This document shows positions 26,415 to 34,443 of a stretch of 64,000 nucleotides of DNA, one piece after another. The DNA comes from DASRHD01 sp035485575 (GTDB taxonomy: Bacteria > Verrucomicrobiota > Verrucomicrobiia > Opitutales > Opitutaceae). The notes under the pieces were generated by a model. The model was not told where the DNA came from. It made no database searches and was given only the letters and a program-made list of their open reading frames with translations. The translations under genes and the position numbers were made by a program. Numbering within the stretch: the first letter of the stretch is position 1; the number at the start of each line of letters is the position of its first letter. The stretch is from the NCBI GenBank assembly GCA_035485575.1, contig DATHNW010000024.1, positions 124,001-188,000 of the forward strand, written 5' to 3'.

Positions 26415-28340
26415 ATGTATCCTCTTGCTGGTGATTCGGAAGGGAATCAATCGCAACTGGAGCAATTTAAAGCAGCATTGGACGAGCATGCCATCGTCGC
26501 CACGACCGACGCGCGCGGGACGATCACTTCAGTCAATGACAAATTTTGCGCCATCTCCCAATATTCACGCGATGAGCTCGTGGGGCAGAATCATCGCATC
26601 ATAAATTCGGGCTATCATCCGAAGGAATTTTTCCATGAGCTGTGGCGGACAATCGCGGCCGGCCGCGTCTGGAAGGGACAGATCAAGAACCGGGCAAAAG
26701 ACGGCTCCTTTTACTGGGTGGATACCTGCATTGTGCCTTTCCTGGATTCCGGGGGAAAACCTTATGAATACATTGCGATCCGGACGGACATCACGGAGCA
26801 ACGGACAGCACTTGATAAGCTGCGCCAGCAGGCGGCCCTGCTCGACGTGGCCCGGGATGCCATCCTGGTCCGGGATTTTCAGCACAACATCCTGTATTGG
26901 AACAAAGGGGCCGAACGATTGTATGGCTGGAAGTCAGCCGAGGTGATCGGGCGGCGCCATCCCGATCTCCTGCAGGTGAATTCGCGCAACTATGAGGAAG
27001 CCTGCAAGGCGGTGTTGCAGCATGACGAATGGGTCGGGGAAATGGAAAAGAAATCCAAGGCCGGAGAATCGCTGACCCTGGACTGCCGCTGGACCCTGGT
27101 CCGGGATGCAAAAGGAGACCCGACTGCGATCCTGACGATCGACACTGATGTTACGGCGCGAAAGAAAGCGGAGGCCCAGTTCCTGCGCATCCAGAGAATG
27201 GAAAGCATCGGCACGCTGGCGGGCGGCGTGGCCCACGACCTCAATAATCTGCTTTCCCCCATTCTGATGGGAGCAGAGCTCTTGCGGCGGATGGAGTGCA
27301 CGGCGCAGGCGGAAAAGCTCATCAATACGATCGAGCAAAGCGCCAAACGCGGGGCCCTCCTCGTCCGGCAGGTGCTTTCCTTTGCCCGCGGCGTCGAGGG
27401 AGCCCGGGCCGTGCTCAACATCGCGGATATCGTCACGGAAGTAGAATCAATTGCGGGCGACACCTTTCCCAAGAACATCGTGGTTGAGCGCCAGATCGCA
27501 AAAGACACGCCCCTCTTCAAGGGAGACCACACGCAGATTCACCAAATTCTGCTGAACCTGTGCGTGAATGCCCGGGATGCGATGCCGAATGGCGGCATGA
27601 TAAAGATTTCGGCCGAGAACTTCCGGGTGGCCGATGCAACGGATGCGAAGACGCGCGCCCTGAAGATTGGTGATTATCTGCTCGTCACCGTCAGCGACAA
27701 TGGCTCTGGCATCCCTCCGGAGTCGCTGGGCAAGATCTTCGATCCGTTTTTCACCACCAAGGAAATTGGCAAAGGCACGGGGTTGGGCCTCGCGACGGTG
27801 CAGACCATTGTGCGCAGCCACGGCGGGCTGATTAATGTGTACAGTGAACCGGGAAAGGGCACCGCCTTCAAAATCTACCTCCCCACCCAGTCGGACCAAC
27901 CGGAAGCAAGGGCCGAACAACTCGAGGCGGAGGATTTTCCGCGCGGGAACGGAGAGCATCTCCTGCTGGTCGACGACGAGGCCTCCATTTTGGAAATCAC
28001 CAAGCAGACCTTGGAGGCATTCGGTTATCACGTGCTGGTGGCCAACAACGGTGCGCACGCCATCAGCATGTTTGCTGTTAATCGTGATAAAATTAATTTG
28101 GTCCTGACGGACATGATGATGCCCATCATGGACGGCCCGGCCACGATCATCGCCCTCAAGCAGATCGACCCAAAGGTCGTGATCATCGCCGCCAGCGGGC
28201 TTGACGTAAATGGCGCCAACGAGAGGGCGCAGGCGGCTGGTGTTAAGCATTTCCTGACCAAGCCCTATTCGGCCGGCAAAGTTCTCAGGGCGATAAAAAA
28301 AGCCCTGACCGAGAACCAGCCATTCGACCCGGCTCTCTAA
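26415..28340 (+). CDS. PAS-PAS hybrid histidine kinase with receiver
   Basis: The 641-residue cytoplasmic protein has two PAS domains (about 15-130 and 140-255), a DHp box GGVAHDLNNLLSP with H274, a HATPase (NLCVNARDAMPNGG, DNGSGIP, GKGTGLGLATV) and a C-terminal receiver (about 515-641) with LTDMMMP and K in LTKP. All catalytic residues are present. The ATG at 26415 has AAGGTGG 6 bases upstream; the in-frame extension to 26322 is not needed. Base use differs from both neighbours: lines counted at 47-53% GC against 70% or more beside it, consistent with acquisition between two genes that otherwise look paired. Confidence 0.93.
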   Translation: MYPLAGDSEGNQSQLEQFKAALDEHAIVATTDARGTITSVNDKFCAISQYSRDELVGQNHRIINSGYHPKEFFHELWRTIAAGRVWKGQIKNRAKDGSFYWVDTCIVPFLDSGGKPYEYIAIRTDITEQRTALDKLRQQAALLDVARDAILVRDFQHNILYWNKGAERLYGWKSAEVIGRRHPDLLQVNSRNYEEACKAVLQHDEWVGEMEKKSKAGESLTLDCRWTLVRDAKGDPTAILTIDTDVTARKKAEAQFLRIQRMESIGTLAGGVAHDLNNLLSPILMGAELLRRMECTAQAEKLINTIEQSAKRGALLVRQVLSFARGVEGARAVLNIADIVTEVESIAGDTFPKNIVVERQIAKDTPLFKGDHTQIHQILLNLCVNARDAMPNGGMIKISAENFRVADATDAKTRALKIGDYLLVTVSDNGSGIPPESLGKIFDPFFTTKEIGKGTGLGLATVQTIVRSHGGLINVYSEPGKGTAFKIYLPTQSDQPEARAEQLEAEDFPRGNGEHLLLVDDEASILEITKQTLEAFGYHVLVANNGAHAISMFAVNRDKINLVLTDMMMPIMDGPATIIALKQIDPKVVIIAASGLDVNGANERAQAAGVKHFLTKPYSAGKVLRAIKKALTENQPFDPAL

Positions 28341-28342
28341 CC

Positions 28343-29524
28343 TCACCCCGACTTCAGCATCCGCACGCGGCGGTCTTTTCGCGGAAATTGCAGGGTGACG
28401 AGCGTGCCGATGCCTTCCTTGCTTTCGAGGCCGACCTGCCCGCCGTGCTCGCGCATGATGCGCTGGACGATCATCAGGCCGAGGCCGTGGCCGCCGGGCT
28501 TGGTCGTATAATAGGGCTGGAAAAGTCGCACGAGGTCCTCCTGCCGGATGCCGGTGCCGCTATCGCCAAAAGCCAAGAAGACGCTGTCATCGTCGGCGCG
28601 CGCGGCGATCCGCAGGCGGCCGCCCGGCTGCATGGCCTCGGAGGCGTTCTTGATGAGGTTGAAAAAGACCTGCTTGAGCTGGCTGCGATCGGCCATGACG
28701 GATGGCAGGGCGGCGGGCGTCTGGGCCTCGACCTCGATGCCGCGGTCGGCGAGTTCGCGCTGCTGGAAAGAGAGCACTTCGCCGAGCACGTCGGTGAGAT
28801 TGGTCTCCGCGAGATCGGGCGGGCGCGGACGGATGGCCTCGAGAAAGTTGCTGATGATGCCGTCGAGGCGCTTGACCTCGTCCTGGCAGACCTGGATGGA
28901 CTCGGCGAGAGAGTCCGCGTCCTTGCTGGCCGCCTTCAGCTTTTTCAGCTTCCGCTCGATCAGCTGGAGATGGATGGTGAGCGAGTTGAGGGGATTGCCC
29001 AGCTCGTGCGCAACGCCGGCGGCGAGCAACAGGATCGATGACGTGCGCTCGTCCTCGATGCGCGCCTCCGTGGTCTGCTTGTCGCGCGTGATGTCGGACA
29101 AAATCACCGCGTAGCGCCGTTCGCCGCCGCGGCCCTCGCTGCGAAAAGGCACGAGATAAAGCCGCACCGTGCGCGGCTCCGGGTAGGTCAGCTCGAATTC
29201 GCGGGCGACGACCGGCAGCGCGGGTGCGGCGTCATCGAGCGACGGCTCGAGCGAAGGCCGCAGTCCGGGCACGAGCCGCCAGAGCGTCTGGCCGGTAAGC
29301 TCGTCGTCGGCCAGGCCGATGAGGCGCTCGGCGGCGGCGTTGGCGTAGTCGATGACGCCGTCGGCGCTGATGACGAGCACGCCTTCCTGCAGGGTATCGA
29401 AAATATCCTCGAACAGCCGGCGCTCGCGCGCGAGGCGCTGCACGAGATTGGCGAGGTTGACCGAGTCGAGCTGGTCCAGCCGGCCAAGCACGCGGTCGAG
29501 CGAGGTGTGTTTCTTCGAGGGCAT
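28343..29524 (-). CDS. PAS-domain sensor histidine kinase (NtrB-like)
   Basis: The 393-residue protein has a PAS domain (about 33-150), the DHp motif AAGVAHELGNPLNSL with H173, and a HATPase with NLIKNASEAMQPGG, GDSGTGI and GGHGLGLMI. There are no membrane spans, so it senses a cytoplasmic signal. The closing KDRRVRMLKSG is basic. It is on the same strand as the NtrC-type regulator 2 kb away, and no other receiver-only regulator is near, so the two are probably partners. The stop is three bases from the convergent hybrid kinase. Confidence 0.92.
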   Translation of the reverse strand: MPSKKHTSLDRVLGRLDQLDSVNLANLVQRLARERRLFEDIFDTLQEGVLVISADGVIDYANAAAERLIGLADDELTGQTLWRLVPGLRPSLEPSLDDAAPALPVVAREFELTYPEPRTVRLYLVPFRSEGRGGERRYAVILSDITRDKQTTEARIEDERTSSILLLAAGVAHELGNPLNSLTIHLQLIERKLKKLKAASKDADSLAESIQVCQDEVKRLDGIISNFLEAIRPRPPDLAETNLTDVLGEVLSFQQRELADRGIEVEAQTPAALPSVMADRSQLKQVFFNLIKNASEAMQPGGRLRIAARADDDSVFLAFGDSGTGIRQEDLVRLFQPYYTTKPGGHGLGLMIVQRIMREHGGQVGLESKEGIGTLVTLQFPRKDRRVRMLKSG

Positions 29525-29539
29525 CCGGCGTCAGTTTGG

Positions 29540-30298
29540 TCAGGATTCGGCCAGAAAGTCCATCTGCGCGGGGTTGCCCTGGCCGGCCAGGAGTTTTCGC
29601 AGGAACAGCTCGCGGTGATGCGGGCAGCGGCCGAGCCGCCGGACCGCGTCGCGATGCTCGTCGGTGCCGTAGCCCTTGTGCTGAGCGAAGCCGTAGCCGG
29701 GAAACTGCGCGCCGAGTTCGCTCATCAGCCGGTCGCGCGTGACCTTGGCGATGATCGAGGCCATGGCGATGCACAGCGAGCGGGCGTCGCCGCTCACAAT
29801 GCCATGGTGCGGATACGGGAAGTTCCTCAGCGGCAGCCCGTCGATGAGGATGCGGCAGGAGACGCGTGGCTGGAAGCTGTCGCGTTCCTCGATGGAGGAA
29901 AACAAATCCGGCTCCTGGCGCACCACAAACGCGGTCGGCGGGTAAATGCCCTCGAGCGCGCGACGCATGGCAAGCTTGGTCGCGCCCAGGATGTTGCGTT
30001 CCTCGATCTCGTCCACGCCGGCGACGCCATAGTTGGCATGGATCTGGCCCTGGGCGACCAGCGTCTCGAACTCGCGCCACAATACCTCGCGTTCGTCGGG
30101 CGTGAGCTGCTTCGAATCGTTCACCCGCTGCGCCTTGGTCGCCGCCCAGCGGCCGTCGAGAAATTCCCTTGTCACCAGCACGGCCGCGGCCACGACCGGG
30201 CCGGCCAAGGCGCCGCGACCGGCCTCGTCGACGCCGATGAGACTGGCGACGCTCTCGATTTGTTTCAGGTCAAAACCGCGGAGCTGGCGGCGTTTCAT
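29540..30298 (-). CDS. rnhB: Ribonuclease HII
   Basis: Removes RNA, including single ribonucleotides, from RNA-DNA hybrids. The 252 residues contain GVDEAGRGALAGP with catalytic Asp/Glu at about 23-24, then VNDSKQLTPDER, and SIIAKVTRDRLM carrying later conserved residues. The length is slightly above the usual 200-220 because of an extension after about residue 115 (QEPDLFSSIEERDSF). A second type-2 enzyme, RNase HIII, is encoded 0.6 kb away on the same strand. Confidence 0.94.
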   Translation of the reverse strand: MKRRQLRGFDLKQIESVASLIGVDEAGRGALAGPVVAAAVLVTREFLDGRWAATKAQRVNDSKQLTPDEREVLWREFETLVAQGQIHANYGVAGVDEIEERNILGATKLAMRRALEGIYPPTAFVVRQEPDLFSSIEERDSFQPRVSCRILIDGLPLRNFPYPHHGIVSGDARSLCIAMASIIAKVTRDRLMSELGAQFPGYGFAQHKGYGTDEHRDAVRRLGRCPHHRELFLRKLLAGQGNPAQMDFLAES

Positions 30299-30396
30299 GG
30301 ATCCATTTCAAATGAACGCCGGATGCGGCGCAAGTGCGTGCAGCAGGCGGCAGCCGGTTCGCTTTCGTGCCAAATCCCGTTATCATCCCCTTTGCC

Positions 30397-30870
30397 ATGA
30401 GCCTGTTTCAAACCTGCGAATTGACGTTCTATATCGTCGAAACCCTGGCCCTGCCGTTTGCGATCATCGTGTTCATTCTCGAGCAACGCAAAGAAAGGCA
30501 GAACGAGGAGGAGGAGATTTTCCAGCGGCTTTCGGACGAATATCGCGAATTCCTCAAGCTGGTGCTCGACAATGCCGACCTGCATCTGCTGCGACGCGAC
30601 GGTGCGCCCCAGGATTTGACAGACGACCAGAAGGAGCGGCGCCTGACGATCTTCGGCATCCTCATCTCGCTTTTCGAACGCGCCTACCTGCTCGTCTACG
30701 AGGAGGACATGGACAAGCAGACGCGCCGCATGTGGCAGTCGTGGGAGGACTACATGCGCGAGTGGGTGCGCCGCGCCGAGTTCCGCGACGCCCTGCCGCA
30801 ATTGCTCGAAGGCGAGGACGAGGAGTTCACGCGCCACATCCGGCATCTGGCCGAAATAGAACGAACCTAA
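30397..30870 (+). CDS. Hypothetical membrane-anchored protein, 157 residues
   Basis: MSLFQTCELTFYIVETLALP begins an amino-terminal membrane helix (about 5-30), followed by a charged, largely helical cytoplasmic domain (EQRKERQNEEEEIFQRL and later RRMWQSWEDYMREWVRRAEF). The arrangement, a short anchor plus a domain of about 125 residues with several conserved-looking Trp/Tyr/Arg residues, is seen in a few bacterial conserved hypotheticals, but I cannot name one. It is in its own transcription unit, facing rnhC. Start at ATG 30397; an earlier Met at 30334 has a weaker fit. Confidence 0.6.
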   Translation: MSLFQTCELTFYIVETLALPFAIIVFILEQRKERQNEEEEIFQRLSDEYREFLKLVLDNADLHLLRRDGAPQDLTDDQKERRLTIFGILISLFERAYLLVYEEDMDKQTRRMWQSWEDYMREWVRRAEFRDALPQLLEGEDEEFTRHIRHLAEIERT

Positions 30871-30905
30871 CAGCCGCGAGCCTGAAGCCGGCCGCCAGGC
30901 AGCGA

Positions 30906-31913
30906 CTACTCCCATTCAATCTTCGCCTTCGGCTCGGGCAGCGGGAGTTCGCCGAGCTTGCCCGCGGCCTTCACGACCTCGTAGGCGGTGCGGAAGTGGA
31001 GCTTGGCGAAGTCGCGCAGCGCGAGTACACCGAATTTTTCGATGATCTGCGCGGCCTGGTCCTTCACCAGGGCGCTGGCACCTTTTTGCAGCGGTCCGCC
31101 GAAGCGCTGCGAAAGCTGCTTCATCGCGCGCACATACTCGGCGCGCGCCACGATGGAGGCGGCTGCGACGACCGGGTCCTCCTCGGCCTTGGTCCGCATG
31201 CTCAGCTCGAAATTTTTCACGGCCTTTTTCTTGAGTTCGGCCTGCACGAGCGGCTTTTCGCTGAACTGGTCGAGCAACCCGCGCGGCACCCATTTCTGGT
31301 CGAGCGCCTGGGTGAGCGCGGTGGCATGCTGCCAGGCCAGGAGGCGGTTGAGATTGGCCCACGGGCGGGACATGGTCTCGTTGTACTTCGCCATGCCGAG
31401 GAAGCAGGTTTTCACGGCGACACCGGGTGTGTTGCGGATGACCTCGTCGAGTTTCATGATCTGCCCGTCGACGATTTTTTTGGAGTCCTTCACCCCGGCC
31501 TTGAGCCAGGCCTCGATGGCGGGCTTGTCGGCGATGACCGTGGCGGCGACCACCGGGCCGAAGAAATCGCCCTTGCCGCTCTCGTCGAGGCCGGCGTGCG
31601 GCTCGAACCAGTCGGGATGCAGCACCTCATCGTAGCCGAGTTTCGGCGCGCCGGTCACCTCGGCCTCAAGCACATCGCGCACGAAGTCCTCCGTGCCCTT
31701 GCCGGCGATGACGACCTTGCCGCTTTCGTAGGCAGTCACGTTGACCTTGGCGTGGTCGGCCTTGAACGCGAATCGGGCGTAGGCGACCTCGAAGGACATC
31801 CAGCCGCGTGCGTCGAGCAGCGCGCGGAGCTTTTCCATCTGGGTGTCATCGAGCTTGATGGTATAGCTGCTGAGCTTCTTGGGCGTTTCCTCGTCGGAGG
31901 ATTTTCTCGGCAT
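30906..31913 (-). CDS. rnhC: Ribonuclease HIII
   Basis: The 335-residue protein has the amino-terminal TBP-like substrate-binding domain (about 10-95) that separates HIII from HII. The catalytic domain opens GLDESGKGDFFGPVV (the GxDESGK(G/S) motif), with further acidic residues later. The closing residues PLPEPKAKIEWE are charged. The ATG at 31913 gives the expected amino end; the in-frame reading above it is antisense to mutY and not coding. Confidence 0.93.
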   Translation of the reverse strand: MPRKSSDEETPKKLSSYTIKLDDTQMEKLRALLDARGWMSFEVAYARFAFKADHAKVNVTAYESGKVVIAGKGTEDFVRDVLEAEVTGAPKLGYDEVLHPDWFEPHAGLDESGKGDFFGPVVAATVIADKPAIEAWLKAGVKDSKKIVDGQIMKLDEVIRNTPGVAVKTCFLGMAKYNETMSRPWANLNRLLAWQHATALTQALDQKWVPRGLLDQFSEKPLVQAELKKKAVKNFELSMRTKAEEDPVVAAASIVARAEYVRAMKQLSQRFGGPLQKGASALVKDQAAQIIEKFGVLALRDFAKLHFRTAYEVVKAAGKLGELPLPEPKAKIEWE

Positions 31914-31997
31914 GAGCCAGTTGGCCACAAAAGGCCCGGGAAGCACAAAAGAAATTTGCTTGGTTGCAGCGGATATTTTGTGCGTTTTGTGCCTGCA

Positions 31998-33032
31998 GTG
32001 GCCAATCATCTGATTTCGGGCAGGACGGATTTCCAGCAGGCGTTGCTGGCCTGGTACCGTCTCCATGCGCGCAAACTGCCCTGGCGCGAGTCGCCCTCGC
32101 TCTACAAGACGGTCGTGAGCGAATTCATGCTGCAGCAGACGCAGGTGAAGACCGTGCTGCCCTACTTCGCGCGCTGGCTGGCGGAGCTGCCCTACTTCGC
32201 CGCGCTCGCAGCCGCTCCCGAGGCGCGCGTGCTCAAGCTGTGGGAGGGGCTCGGCTACTACGCCCGGGCGCGCAACCTGCACCGGCTGGCCAAAGCCATA
32301 GCCGCCCGGCCATCGCCGCCCGCAACCGCGGAGGCGTGGCGCGAACTGCCCGGCATCGGGCCTTACACGGCGGCGGCCATCGCTAGCATTTCGGCCGGCG
32401 AGGCGGCGGCATGCGTGGACGGAAACGTCGTGCGCATCCTGGCACGGCTGACGGCTGACGGGCGCGAGTTTCGCGACAGCGCAAGTGCGGCCAGGGAATT
32501 CACGCCGCTGGCCACGGAGCTGCTCGCCCGCGAATCGCCCGGCGATCACAACCAGGCGATGATGGAGCTGGGCGCGACGGTGTGCCTGCGCGCCAACCCA
32601 TTGTGTACGGTGTGCCCGGTACTGGCGTTTTGCGCGGCGGGGCGGCGCGGCGACGCGGAGGAATTCCCGCGGCTGGCGTCGAAAAAAATCGAGCGCCGCG
32701 CGGTGGTGCGCGTGTGGTGCGAGCGCGGGGGGAAACTTTTGCTGCATCGCGCCGCGGCGGGTTCGCGGCGGCTGGCGGAGCTGCACGAGCTGCCAACGGC
32801 CGAGCAGGCCGGGTTCGACGCCAAGGCGGCCGCCCTCGGCGGATTGCTCGCCAAAAAAACGCGCAGCATCACACGCTGGCACATCACCGAGTCGATTTAC
32901 ACCGGGCCGGGGAAAATCCCGGCGCGCAGCCCGGAGCTGGTGTGGGTTCCCCTCAGCCGGCTTGATACGGTCACCTTCTCCGGTCCGCACCGGCGATGGG
33001 TGCGGGAGATCCTGGCCGCACGGAAAAATTGA
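31998..33032 (+). CDS. mutY: A/G-specific adenine DNA glycosylase
   Basis: MutY removes adenine mispaired with 8-oxoguanine. The 344 residues include SEFMLQQTQVKTV with the catalytic Glu, the helix-hairpin-helix LPGIGPYTAAAIASI, VDGNVVRIL with the catalytic Asp, and the [4Fe-4S] spacing C-x6-C-x2-C-x5-C (CLRANPLCTVCPVLAFC). The C-terminal NUDIX-like domain reads 8-oxoG. No ATG exists before the first conserved residue. GTG codons at 31980, 31989 and 31998 are all possible, and I chose the last because it best fits the family start. Confidence 0.92.
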   Translation: MANHLISGRTDFQQALLAWYRLHARKLPWRESPSLYKTVVSEFMLQQTQVKTVLPYFARWLAELPYFAALAAAPEARVLKLWEGLGYYARARNLHRLAKAIAARPSPPATAEAWRELPGIGPYTAAAIASISAGEAAACVDGNVVRILARLTADGREFRDSASAAREFTPLATELLARESPGDHNQAMMELGATVCLRANPLCTVCPVLAFCAAGRRGDAEEFPRLASKKIERRAVVRVWCERGGKLLLHRAAAGSRRLAELHELPTAEQAGFDAKAAALGGLLAKKTRSITRWHITESIYTGPGKIPARSPELVWVPLSRLDTVTFSGPHRRWVREILAARKN

Positions 33033-33044
33033 GCGCGCGGCACC

Positions 33045-33986
33045 CTACCCGACCATCAACCCTTCGACGCGTGCCTTTGACGCAATCACATCCCCGACAT
33101 CCAGGCGCGGGCTGAGCTCAAGTACGAGGATGTGTTCCGGCCGCCAGAAACGGCTGATCATGGTGAAGTCGATGCCACCGGTGCCGACCGCCTGGTGATC
33201 CTGCCCCTGGGCATTGACGTCATGCAGGTGGAAACCGATGAGGCGCGGGGCAAGTTTCTCGAGATGCTGCCGGTGGTCGATGACACCGAGGCTTTGCTTG
33301 ATGCTGGCGTGGCCGGTATCGTGCCAGTAGCCGGCAGGCGTGCCCGTCGGCAGCGATTCAAAATAGGCTGCGAAATCATCGTCCCTGGGGAGTTCGTCGA
33401 ATTTCTCGCGGTTCTCGAGGCCGAGGCGGATGTTCTTCTCCGCCGCATGGTCGAAAACCTTGGCCAGGCTGGCCTTGGTCTGCTCCCAAAACGGGCTCAT
33501 TTTGCTGCGCAGCCGCGCCCGGGCCTTGGTCAGCGTGCGCTGATAACCGGCGTCTTCCCGGAGATTCGCCCCGGGATGGGTTTCCACGTAATTTTGCAGG
33601 GCGCGGGCCGGGTTGAACCAGAGAAACGGCACGCGGCCAAGATGCAGCACCAGGACGCGCGCCTTCACCTGCGCGGCGAAATCGATGGATCGCTTCGTGT
33701 GCCGCAGCCATTGCTCGTGTTCCTGGTGAAAACGCACGGAAGGCTCGTAAAGGTTGGGCGCGGCATGGTTGACACCCGTGGGCAGCGGGCAGAAATTATG
33801 CGTCGAGCTGATCTTGATGACACCCTCCTCGACCGCCCGGAGGATACCCGGCACAAGTGTGATGCGGATGCCGTGGCTCAATTCAGCGTGCGTGAAGCCG
33901 AGATCAGCCATTTCGCGCAACATCTCATAGCCATCATTGTGGCGCGGCGAACACCAGCAGGTGGAGAGGGCAAACGTGGGCTTCAC
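33045..33986 (-). CDS. Sugar phosphate isomerase/epimerase-type TIM-barrel protein
   Basis: The 313-residue protein fits the xylose-isomerase-like AP_endonuc_2 superfamily. It opens MKPTFALSTCWCSPRHNDGY with a TIM-barrel start, has HTKRSIDFAAQVKARVLVLHLG, then NIRLGLENREKFDELP, WHDTGHASI and GFHLHDVNAQGQDHQAVG, which carry the metal-binding Glu/His/Asp residues. Members of this superfamily act on sugars, inositols or abasic sites; the substrate is not evident. It is convergent with mutY (13 bases apart) and lies downstream of the rpsU terminator. Confidence 0.82.
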   Translation of the reverse strand: MKPTFALSTCWCSPRHNDGYEMLREMADLGFTHAELSHGIRITLVPGILRAVEEGVIKISSTHNFCPLPTGVNHAAPNLYEPSVRFHQEHEQWLRHTKRSIDFAAQVKARVLVLHLGRVPFLWFNPARALQNYVETHPGANLREDAGYQRTLTKARARLRSKMSPFWEQTKASLAKVFDHAAEKNIRLGLENREKFDELPRDDDFAAYFESLPTGTPAGYWHDTGHASIKQSLGVIDHRQHLEKLAPRLIGFHLHDVNAQGQDHQAVGTGGIDFTMISRFWRPEHILVLELSPRLDVGDVIASKARVEGLMVG

Positions 33987-34002
33987 AAAAAAGTAAAGCA
34001 GT

Positions 34003-34018
34003 CAGACGCCGCCGTCTG
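34003..34018. repeat. Short perfect hairpin upstream of the TIM-barrel gene
   Basis: CAGACG, loop CCGC, CGTCTG forms a 6-bp stem in the 39-base interval between the rpsU terminator and the isomerase start. It could be a secondary terminator or a leader structure. Confidence 0.3.
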
Positions 34019-34025
34019 GCAATAG

Positions 34026-34068
34026 AAAAACGGGCCGGCCGCAAATCCGTGGCGGCCAACAGCCCGTT
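34026..34068 (-). terminator. Rho-independent terminator of rpsU
   Basis: On the minus strand AACGGGC and GGCCGC pair with GCGGCC and GCCCGTT around a 9-base loop, followed by TTTTT. It lies about 24 bases after the rpsU stop. Confidence 0.85.
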
Positions 34069-34091
34069 CGTAACCGGCAAAAAACGCGTAC

Positions 34092-34289
34092 TCAGTTCGC
34101 GTAGCGCGCGCGCAGCATCGCGGTGAAGGCCGAGACCTTGTCCTTGCGGCGACGCTTCTCGCAGGGCTTCTCATAATAACGCTTGGCGCGTGTGCCGCGG
34201 ATGATGTTTTCGCGGTCGAGCTTCTTCTTCATGCGACGCAGGGCGCGGTCGATGGGCTCGTTTTTGCGGATTTTGATCTCGATGGACAT
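34092..34289 (-). CDS. rpsU: 30S ribosomal protein S21
   Basis: S21 is a small, basic 30S component needed for initiation. The 65-residue product begins MSIEIKIRKNEPIDRALRRM and contains the lysine/arginine-rich KRYYEKPCEKRRRKDK, as expected. The ATG at 34289 gives the family length; a longer in-frame frame reaching 34442 adds only unrelated sequence. It is divergent from dnaE and has its own terminator. Confidence 0.95.
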   Translation of the reverse strand: MSIEIKIRKNEPIDRALRRMKKKLDRENIIRGTRAKRYYEKPCEKRRRKDKVSAFTAMLRARYAN

Positions 34290-34443
34290 GTCGTGAACGA
34301 AGGTTGTGCGGTGAAAAAGACAAGAAATAGGCCATTTGAGGGGGCGGGCGTCAATGGCGTTTTTTAGCATCTCCCGCTGGCGAACGGCAGTCTGTGCCTT
34401 TCGCACTTGCGCCGCGTCCGGCAGGGCATTGGGTAACGGCATC

